From positions 1-9,388 of the forward strand of contig CAJLYG010000123.1 of assembly GCA_905210845.1 (NCBI GenBank): 9,388 nucleotides of DNA, read 5' to 3'. Position 1 is the stretch's first letter. Each line of letters begins with the position of its first letter. This DNA is from an uncultured Prevotella sp. (GTDB lineage Bacteria > Bacteroidota > Bacteroidia > Bacteroidales > Bacteroidaceae). Made by a program: the position numbers and the translations under genes. The notes under the pieces are model-generated. The model saw nothing but the letters and a program-made list of their open reading frames with translations. It searched no databases and was not told where the DNA came from. Below, piece by piece: positions 1 through 5,710 of the stretch.

Positions 1-2
1 TG

Positions 3-53
3 GAGATGCGCGGCTACGAAGTAGCACAGAAATATGTACGCTATCGTTACAAA
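3..53 (+). other. Possible ATP-cone fragment (nrdD-like) fused to the window edge
   Basis: Read in frame from base 3, this stretch encodes EMRGYEVAQKYVRYRYK and then meets a TGA at 54-56. The pattern GY-x-VA-x-x-Y-x-x-YRY-K matches the last helices of the ATP-cone domain (the regulatory nucleotide-binding domain of ribonucleotide reductases), and most resembles the N-terminal part of anaerobic class III NrdD, where a 'YRYKRE' continuation is typical. The frame then breaks and TrpF-like sequence takes over from about base 66. The resemblance rests on only 17 residues and on recalled family sequences, so the family call is moderate. If correct, it is the tail of a different gene joined to trpF by an assembly error or a rearrangement. 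Confidence 0.45.
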
Positions 54-411
54 TGATCCCGACATCAGGAAAGGGATCAAGATCATCAAGGCCATCAGCA
101 TTCGTCAACCCCAGGATGTCGGCCTTTACAAGGAATATGAAGGGGCAGTGGACATGTTCCTCTTCGATACGAAATGTAAGACGGTCGGCGGTAGCGGGAC
201 ACAGTTCGACTGGTCCGTGTTGGATCGATATGACGGGACGACTCCTTTCCTCTTGAGTGGGGGAATCGGTCCGGACGATGCAGTGAGGGTGAAGGCATTC
301 CGCCACCCACAGTTTGCTGGTATCGACCTGAACAGTAGGTTTGAAGTGTCTCCGGCAATGAAAGACGTTGAAAAATTGAAGAAATTTATAAGAGAGATAA
401 GAGATGAATAA
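34..411 (+). CDS. trpF: Phosphoribosylanthranilate isomerase, C-terminal part only (5' end missing)
   Basis: TrpF converts N-(5-phosphoribosyl)anthranilate to CdRP in tryptophan synthesis. It is a cytoplasmic (beta/alpha)8 barrel usually of about 200-210 residues. Only the C-terminal ~115 residues are recognisable here: GIKIIKA (residues 14-20 of the open frame), LFDTK with the likely general acid Asp45, VGGSGTQFDW (51-60), the phosphate-binding LLSGGI (73-78) and FAGIDLNSRFE (94-104). The N-terminal third, including the catalytic Cys near the start, is absent. An in-frame TAG lies at 22-24, and the ATG at 34 has no Shine-Dalgarno-like sequence and falls in DNA that looks like another gene, so 34 is only the formal start. 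The stop overlaps trpA by 8 bases. As written the gene is broken; whether that is real or an assembly artefact cannot be decided from the sequence. Confidence 0.85.
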   Translation: MYAIVTNDPDIRKGIKIIKAISIRQPQDVGLYKEYEGAVDMFLFDTKCKTVGGSGTQFDWSVLDRYDGTTPFLLSGGIGPDDAVRVKAFRHPQFAGIDLNSRFEVSPAMKDVEKLKKFIREIRDE

Positions 412-1180
412 GATTAATAAATTGTTTTCAGAGAACAAAGACCGTAAGTTGCTGTCATTGTATTTCTGTGCTGGATGCCCGACATTGGAGGGTACTGGCA
501 ACGTGATCAAGACATTGGAGCAAGGCGGTATTGACATGATCGAAGTGGGCTTCCCCTTCAGTGATCCCTTGGCCGATGGTCCTGTCATACAAAGTGCAGC
601 AACGGTTGCTTTGCATAATGGAATGACCCTCAGCCTGTTGTTCAGTCAGCTGAAAGCCATTCAGGATGAGGTACATATCCCTCTTGTGTTGATGGGCTAT
701 CTGAATGTGGTCATGCACTATGGCATCGAGAACTTCTTCAGGGACTGTGCAGCGAGTGGGGTGTCAGGAGCCATCATTGCCGACCTTCCTTTCAAGGATT
801 ATATGGAGGTGATCAAGCCCATCGCAGACAAATATGACATCCGTATGATCATGATGATCACCCCAGAGACATCAGAAGAGCGCATCCGTTTTATTGATGA
901 CAATACAGATGGCTTTGTCTATATGGTCAGCTCAGCCAGTGTGACCGGAGCACAAAGTCAGTTCGGGGATGCTAAACTCGACTATTTCCACCGTGTGAAC
1001 GCCATGCACCTCCGCAATCCACGTATGATCGGCTTCGGCATTTCCAACAAGCAAACCTTGGAGAGTGCACAGCAAAACGCAGCGGGTGCCATTATTGGAA
1101 GTAAGTTCGTGACCTTGCTCAATGAGACCAAGGATCCCCAAAAGGCACTCGATGAATTATATGACGCATTAAAACATTGA
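404..1180 (+). CDS. trpA: Tryptophan synthase alpha subunit
   Basis: TrpA cleaves indole-3-glycerol phosphate to indole and glyceraldehyde 3-phosphate, and passes indole through a tunnel to TrpB in the alpha2-beta2 complex. The 258-residue length is normal for the family. Visible landmarks are YFCAGCPT (20-27), the catalytic pair Glu47 (MIEVGFPFSDP) and Asp58 (LADGP), the mobile loop 6 motif MVSSASVTGAQ, and the phosphate-binding GFGISN and GAIIGSKF segments near the end. The ATG lies inside the last codons of trpF (8-base overlap), preceded by a purine-rich GAGAGATAAGAG stretch, which suggests translational coupling. trpB follows after 6 bases. All key residues are present, so the enzyme should be functional. 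Confidence 0.97.
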   Translation: MNKINKLFSENKDRKLLSLYFCAGCPTLEGTGNVIKTLEQGGIDMIEVGFPFSDPLADGPVIQSAATVALHNGMTLSLLFSQLKAIQDEVHIPLVLMGYLNVVMHYGIENFFRDCAASGVSGAIIADLPFKDYMEVIKPIADKYDIRMIMMITPETSEERIRFIDDNTDGFVYMVSSASVTGAQSQFGDAKLDYFHRVNAMHLRNPRMIGFGISNKQTLESAQQNAAGAIIGSKFVTLLNETKDPQKALDELYDALKH

Positions 1181-1186
1181 AAGGCT

Positions 1187-2389
1187 ATGAAATATCAAGT
1201 TGACGAAAACGGATTTTTTGGAAAGTTTGGTGGTGCTTATATACCGGAGATTCTATATAAATGTGTGACCGACCTTCAGCAGGCCTATCAGCCGATTATC
1301 GAGAGTGAGGAGTTTAAGGCAGAGTATCACTCCCTCTTGAAAGACTATGTAGGGCGCCCATCCCCTCTTTATTATGCCCGTCGGATGAGTGAGAAATACG
1401 GTTGCCAACTGTATCTGAAGCGTGAGGACCTGAACCATACGGGTGCGCATAAGATCAACAATACCATTGGTCAGATCCTGATGGCAAAGAAAATGGGCAA
1501 GAAACGGATCATTGCTGAGACTGGGGCAGGGCAGCATGGCGTCGCAACAGCCACTGTCTGCGCGCTCATGGACATGCCTTGTGAGATCTTCATGGGGGCG
1601 ACAGACGTGGAGCGGCAGCATACCAATGTGGAAAGGATGAAAATGTTAGGGGCTACCGTCACTCCCGTTCGGACTGGGAATATGACCTTGAGTGATGCAT
1701 GTTCACAGGCCATTCGTGATTGGTGTTGTCATCCAGAGGACACTTTCTATATCGTGGGGTCGACCATGGGCCCGCATCCATACCCAGATATTGTTGCCAA
1801 GATGCAGAGCATTATCTCTGAAGAGATCAAATGGCAGTTGCAGGAGAAGATAGGGCGCGATTATCCTGATTACCTGATCGCTTGTGTGGGAGGAGGCAGT
1901 AATGCCGCAGGCACTATCTATCATTATATTGATGACGAACGGGTGAAGATCGTACTGGCAGAAGCTGGTGGTCATGGCATCGACACAGATTACACGGCAG
2001 CAACCATTCACTGTGGCACAGAAGGTATCATCCATGGCGCTCGGACGCTTGTCATGCAGACAGATGATGGTCAGATCAAGGAAGCCTTCACCATTTCTGC
2101 AGGACTTGACTATCCCGGCATTGGTCCCATGCATGCCGACTTGGCAGACAAAGGACGTGAGCAGGTGCTTGCCATTAACGACGATGAGGCTATCTATGCA
2201 GGGTATGAGCTGACACGATTGGAAGGTATTATTCCGGCAATCGAGAGTGCCCATGCCATCGCAGCCCTGAAGAAAATGACTTTCAAGCCAGAAGACGTTG
2301 TCGTCCTGACCGTTAGTGGGCGAGGCGACAAGGATGTAGAGACTTATTTGAAGAACAAATCAATGGCAAAGGAATATGGCAATTTTTAA
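1187..2389 (+). CDS. trpB: Tryptophan synthase beta subunit
   Basis: TrpB is the PLP enzyme that condenses indole with L-serine to make tryptophan; it forms the alpha2-beta2 complex with the upstream trpA product. The 400-residue length and N-terminal GKFGGAYIPE mark it as the standard TrpB1 type rather than the longer TrpB2. Lys89 in HTGAHKINN is the PLP Schiff-base lysine, ETGAGQHGVA carries the catalytic Glu111, GGGSN (235-239) binds the cofactor phosphate, and LTVSGRGDKD near the C-terminus supplies the serine facing the pyridine nitrogen. The start is preceded by AAAGG six bases after the trpA stop. The 3' end overlaps trpE by 14 bases. Confidence 0.98.
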   Translation: MKYQVDENGFFGKFGGAYIPEILYKCVTDLQQAYQPIIESEEFKAEYHSLLKDYVGRPSPLYYARRMSEKYGCQLYLKREDLNHTGAHKINNTIGQILMAKKMGKKRIIAETGAGQHGVATATVCALMDMPCEIFMGATDVERQHTNVERMKMLGATVTPVRTGNMTLSDACSQAIRDWCCHPEDTFYIVGSTMGPHPYPDIVAKMQSIISEEIKWQLQEKIGRDYPDYLIACVGGGSNAAGTIYHYIDDERVKIVLAEAGGHGIDTDYTAATIHCGTEGIIHGARTLVMQTDDGQIKEAFTISAGLDYPGIGPMHADLADKGREQVLAINDDEAIYAGYELTRLEGIIPAIESAHAIAALKKMTFKPEDVVVLTVSGRGDKDVETYLKNKSMAKEYGNF

Positions 2390-3797
2390 GTATCAGACCA
2401 AAACGCATACGATCCTTGCCGACCTCTATACCCCAGTAGGCGTGTATATGCGGCTGAGAGATCTGTATCCCCAAAGTGCGTTGATGGAGAGCTCAGATTA
2501 TCATGGCAATGATAACAGCCGTAGTTTTATTGGGGTCCATCCCATTGGGAGCATTGCCGTGGGGCATGGCATGATCACATGTACATATCCAGATGGGAAG
2601 GTGGAAAGCCATCCTGTCCTTGCAGAGGGTCAGGAGGCAAAAGGAGAAACGGCGAAGTTGGCAGTCTCTGATGCCATCAACCATTTTATCGGTAGCTTCC
2701 AAGTAGAGGGAGAGGGTAGTAATTACTGTGGCCTTTATGGCTATACAGCATTCAATGCCGTCAGGTATTTTGAGAACATAGATGTCAAAGACACGACCAT
2801 GAGCAAGAATGACGCTCCGGATATCCTGTATATTCTCTATCAGGATATTATCGTCTTTGACCATTTTAATAACAAGATGACGTTTATCACCTTGGGTGAA
2901 GAGTCAGAACTCGCACGCTTGGAGAAGGCTGCGAATAAGTCGAACGTCAAGCCTTACGACTTCCATCCCGTGGGTGAGCGTACGTCTACGCTGACAGATG
3001 AGGAGCATAAGGCTAATATCCGTCGTTGCGTCAAGCACTGCCTGAGGGGTGATGTCTTCCAGATTGTGATCTCCCGTCGCTTCGTGCAAAAATATGAAGG
3101 TGACGACTTCAAACTCTATCGTGCCCTGAGGAGCATCAATCCTTCTCCTTATCTGTTTTATTTCGATTTCGGTGGTTTCCGTATCTTCGGCTCTTCTCCT
3201 GAGACCCATTGTCGTATCGAAGGGGATACAGCCTTCATCGACCCGATTGCCGGGACTACCAAGCGCACAGGGAATGCGGAACAGGATCGGAGAAATGCCG
3301 AGTTCCTCCGCAACGACCCAAAGGAGAATGCAGAGCATGTGATGTTGGTTGACCTTGCCCGTAACGACCTGAGTAGGAATTGTCATGGAGTACATGTCGA
3401 TTTCTATAAGGACATGCAGTTCTACAGTCATGTCATCCACCTCGTCAGTCGGGTCAGTGGTACCTTGGAACAAGGGGCAAATAAGATCAAGGCATTCATT
3501 GACACCTTCCCTGCTGGCACCCTGAGCGGTGCTCCTAAGGTGCGTGCCATGCAGATCATTAGTGAGCTGGAGCCTCATAACCGTGGGGCTTATGGAGGAT
3601 GCATTGGTTATATCGGACTGAATGGCAACCTGAACCAGGCAATCGTGATCCGCACGTTTATCAGCAGGAACGGTGAGCTTTGGTTCCAGGCAGGCAGTGG
3701 CGTTGTTGCCAAAAGCAACGACAACTACGAACTGGAAGAAAGCAATAATAAATTAGGTGCCTTGGTCAACGCAATTAAAATGGCAGAAAATATGTAA
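2376..3797 (+). CDS. trpE: Anthranilate synthase component I
   Basis: TrpE converts chorismate to anthranilate using ammonia delivered by TrpG, the first committed step of tryptophan synthesis. At 473 residues it is family-typical. The N-terminal domain holds the tryptophan feedback-site motif as ESS at 38-40 (ALMESSDYHG). The C-terminal chorismate-binding domain shows GDVFQIVISRRF, SSPETH, PIAGT, LVDLARNDL, AGTLSGAPKVRAM, GAYGGCIGY, IRTF and GSGVVAKSND, so the active site is complete. The ATG lies inside trpB (14-base overlap) with AAAGGA only two bases upstream, so initiation probably depends on ribosomes finishing trpB. This start is preferred over the Met at residue 25 because the intervening residues (ILADLYTPVGVY) are part of the conserved N-terminus. 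trpG follows after 5 bases. Confidence 0.97.
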   Translation: MAIFKYQTKTHTILADLYTPVGVYMRLRDLYPQSALMESSDYHGNDNSRSFIGVHPIGSIAVGHGMITCTYPDGKVESHPVLAEGQEAKGETAKLAVSDAINHFIGSFQVEGEGSNYCGLYGYTAFNAVRYFENIDVKDTTMSKNDAPDILYILYQDIIVFDHFNNKMTFITLGEESELARLEKAANKSNVKPYDFHPVGERTSTLTDEEHKANIRRCVKHCLRGDVFQIVISRRFVQKYEGDDFKLYRALRSINPSPYLFYFDFGGFRIFGSSPETHCRIEGDTAFIDPIAGTTKRTGNAEQDRRNAEFLRNDPKENAEHVMLVDLARNDLSRNCHGVHVDFYKDMQFYSHVIHLVSRVSGTLEQGANKIKAFIDTFPAGTLSGAPKVRAMQIISELEPHNRGAYGGCIGYIGLNGNLNQAIVIRTFISRNGELWFQAGSGVVAKSNDNYELEESNNKLGALVNAIKMAENM

Positions 3798-3802
3798 GCA
3801 TC

Positions 3803-4366
3803 ATGAAAATAGTAATCATAGATAACTACGATTCCTTTACTTATAATCTCGCGCATTTGGTAAAGGAGTTAGGAGCTGATGTTACTGTATATCGCAACGA
3901 TCAGTTCACATTGAACCAATTGGAGCCCTTTGATAAGATCATCTTGAGTCCTGGACCTGGTATCCCTTCCGAAGCAGGATTGTTGTTGGATGTCATCAAG
4001 ACTTATGCGGGCAGAAAGTCCATGTTGGGTGTCTGCTTGGGGCATCAAGCAATTGGGGAGGTGTTTGGCGCGAAACTGACAAATCTCGAATCGGTCTATC
4101 ATGGCGTAGCCACGGAGGGAACCCAGTTTGGCAATGATCCTATCTTCAGAGGCATGCCCAAGCGCATTGTCATGGGTAGGTACCATAGTTGGGTTGTAGA
4201 CCGGTCTGGCTTCCCCGACTGCTTAGAGGTGACGGCTGTCAGTGATGATGGTCAGATCATGGGACTGAAGCATAAAAATTATAATATCCATGGAATCCAG
4301 TTCCATCCCGAAAGCGTGCTGACTCCGATGGGGAAGGAGATCGTTGCCAATTGGCTGAATCTTTAA
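3803..4366 (+). CDS. trpG: Anthranilate synthase component II (glutamine amidotransferase)
   Basis: TrpG hydrolyses glutamine and channels ammonia to TrpE. It is a 187-residue class I glutamine amidotransferase with the full catalytic triad: Cys78 in GVCLGHQAIG, and His168 and Glu170 in GIQFHPES. The oxyanion loop SPGPGIPSEAG (49-59) and the N-terminal IIDNYDSFTYNL are also typical. It is not fused to TrpD, and no trpD follows. PabA of folate synthesis is a close homologue and a TrpG may serve both pathways, but its place directly after trpE favours TrpG. It is the last plus-strand gene of the operon: the stop lies 5 bases from the end of a convergent minus-strand gene. Confidence 0.94.
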   Translation: MKIVIIDNYDSFTYNLAHLVKELGADVTVYRNDQFTLNQLEPFDKIILSPGPGIPSEAGLLLDVIKTYAGRKSMLGVCLGHQAIGEVFGAKLTNLESVYHGVATEGTQFGNDPIFRGMPKRIVMGRYHSWVVDRSGFPDCLEVTAVSDDGQIMGLKHKNYNIHGIQFHPESVLTPMGKEIVANWLNL

Positions 4367-4371
4367 GGTCA

Positions 4372-5577
4372 CTATGGTTTGATCACCTTTTTATGGTTGA
4401 CGATATATATTCCTTTTGGGAGGGCATCCCATGGCATGTTCATCGGGGTGCCCTGTATATGATAGATGGGACCATTCGGATTCTCTGTAACTATAGGTGA
4501 TGCCATTCCTGTTGCAGTTGTCTTATCGATCATACGGATACTTTTTGCCTGAGAAGCTCCACCTGGGATCGTGATATACCAATGATAGGGCTTCACCGGC
4601 ATGCTCTTTACCTTCTGGCAGCAACGGAGAATGTCTTGATAAAGGATAAAAGCGTCAGATCGGCCGATATCCTTCTTCTCATAGATGCCATGGATGGTGA
4701 CGGGTCCGATGGTCTTTGTGATCTCGTTCGTGCCCATGTCATCAGAAACTTGAATGGGTGTGATATAATTGCCGGTGAAAAAGTGACCTTTTATTAAATA
4801 AGGTGTGTTTGCCTTTAATGCCAGATCTGTGTTCTTCTCCTCATAATAGAGGGCTGTGGCATTTGCCTCAACCAGTTCATAGGCAGTCGTATTCCATCCG
4901 AATGTAACTTTATAGTTGGGAACATCATAGGGCAGGATAAGGGTATTGAACACGGATTCTGCAAACTTCCGGGTCAGGGTAGCGGATGTGCAGGTGACAG
5001 AAGGCATCTGCAAGTCCTGGTCTTCATCGGCAATCATTCCACAGTTTGTGACTTGATAGAGGTTGGGGCAGTTTATCTTTTTGTCTGGGCTTGTACTCAG
5101 GCTAACCCAGCTGGATGCAATGGTAACAGCATATTTGCCGAATATCACGGCACAAGGATTTTTCTCTTTCTCCGCAAAGTGTACGACATAGTCCTGATCA
5201 GGTGTTTCTGATTCTATGAACCAACTGGCTTCATGACCGATGAACAAATTGCTTCTTACATCCACCATATACCATTCATTCTTGATCTTTATGAATTTGA
5301 ATAGAAAGTTATGGCGGATGATATCATCCATCTTTGTCGTTTTTCCGTATTTTATTGCCAATCTATATTTATATTCTTTTCCTTCTGCGGTGCAATTCTC
5401 CCTTTCAAAGTACCACTGATTTGTCGCCGTAGGATGGTAGAACATATAAGTCCCTCCATCTACGATCTGGGATGGCTTTGTGATGGGTTCGCATTGATAG
5501 ACTTCTTGGCAGCAGCATGGGTAGACTGCAGTCCATAACATGACGATTGAGAAAAACACTTTCAATTTAGTTTCCAT
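4372..5577 (-). CDS. Exported Bacteroidales protein of unknown function with KGIYIVN-type C-terminal tail
   Basis: The 401-residue protein begins with a signal peptide: Lys4 and Lys6, a hydrophobic core (VFFSIVMLWTAV, 7-18) and a likely cleavage site after Cys21-Cys22-Cys23, before Gln24. No good lipobox precedes the cysteines, so a lipoprotein is unlikely. Residues 40-180 look beta-rich (FKFIKIKNEWYMVDV, LFIGHEA). Residues 205-340 carry a pattern common in Prevotella and Bacteroides surface proteins: NTLILPYDVP, LKANTPYLIKG, GPVTIHGIYEKKD, then YHWYITIPGG. The last 31 residues (IYHIQGTP...LPKGIYIVNHKKVIKP) match the end of sorting-type C-terminal tails in this phylum, with His in place of the usual Gly in NGKK. 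I recognise no enzymatic motif. It is a single gene with its own promoter; AAAGGA lies six bases before the ATG. Localisation is inferred, and function is unknown. Confidence 0.8.
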   Translation of the reverse strand: METKLKVFFSIVMLWTAVYPCCCQEVYQCEPITKPSQIVDGGTYMFYHPTATNQWYFERENCTAEGKEYKYRLAIKYGKTTKMDDIIRHNFLFKFIKIKNEWYMVDVRSNLFIGHEASWFIESETPDQDYVVHFAEKEKNPCAVIFGKYAVTIASSWVSLSTSPDKKINCPNLYQVTNCGMIADEDQDLQMPSVTCTSATLTRKFAESVFNTLILPYDVPNYKVTFGWNTTAYELVEANATALYYEEKNTDLALKANTPYLIKGHFFTGNYITPIQVSDDMGTNEITKTIGPVTIHGIYEKKDIGRSDAFILYQDILRCCQKVKSMPVKPYHWYITIPGGASQAKSIRMIDKTTATGMASPIVTENPNGPIYHIQGTPMNMPWDALPKGIYIVNHKKVIKP

Positions 5578-5609
5578 AAGAATTCCTTTTAGTCTTTTAG
5601 TTCATGTCG

Positions 5610-5641
5610 CAAATATAGGAATTCTTATTCAATCCTACAAA
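5610..5641 (-). promoter_or_regulatory. Bacteroidota-type promoter of the exported protein gene
   Basis: On the minus strand a TTTG (5641-5638) is followed after 20 bases by TATATTTG (5617-5610), fitting the Bacteroidota primary sigma consensus TTTG ... TAnnTTTG. It lies 33 bases upstream of the ATG at 5577, leaving a leader of roughly 25 bases. The -7 block and the bases after it, TATATTTGCGACA, are 12/13 identical to the corresponding block before the sua5-like gene. Confidence 0.7.
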
Positions 5642-5688
5642 TTATATGCAGGAAATATTCAAAATATCTCTCAAAATCATCAAGGATG

Positions 5689-5710
5689 GGATTATTCGGC
5701 TGAATAATCC
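5689..5710 (-). other. Perfect inverted repeat across the clcA stop codon
   Basis: On the minus strand GGATTATTC (5710-5702), loop AGCC, GAATAATCC (5697-5689) forms a perfect 9-bp stem. The clcA stop codon TAA (5694-5692) sits in the descending arm. No T-run follows (next bases are CATCCTTGATG), so it is not a textbook intrinsic terminator. It could act as a 3'-end stabiliser or a weak terminator, or be chance. The inverted repeat is certain from sequence; its role is not. Confidence 0.6.

Noticed and set aside
53..256. Overlapping plus-strand frame of 67 codons beginning at an ATG near the left junction
   Set aside because: It is out of frame with clear TrpF sequence and ends within it; its Ser/Arg-rich product matches nothing recognisable.
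1703..2254. Open frame of 183 codons antisense to trpB
   Set aside because: It mirrors conserved TrpB sequence and its product is Cys/His-rich without family motifs; treated as a shadow frame.
2904..3578. Long open frame of 224 codons on the minus strand inside trpE
   Set aside because: It is antisense to highly conserved TrpE motifs, has no recognisable domain and no ribosome site; it is a by-product of trpE codon use.
4365..4392. Intrinsic terminator at the trpG end
   Set aside because: Only five stem pairs, a 15-base loop and a T-run that partly belongs to the stem; too weak to annotate as a feature.
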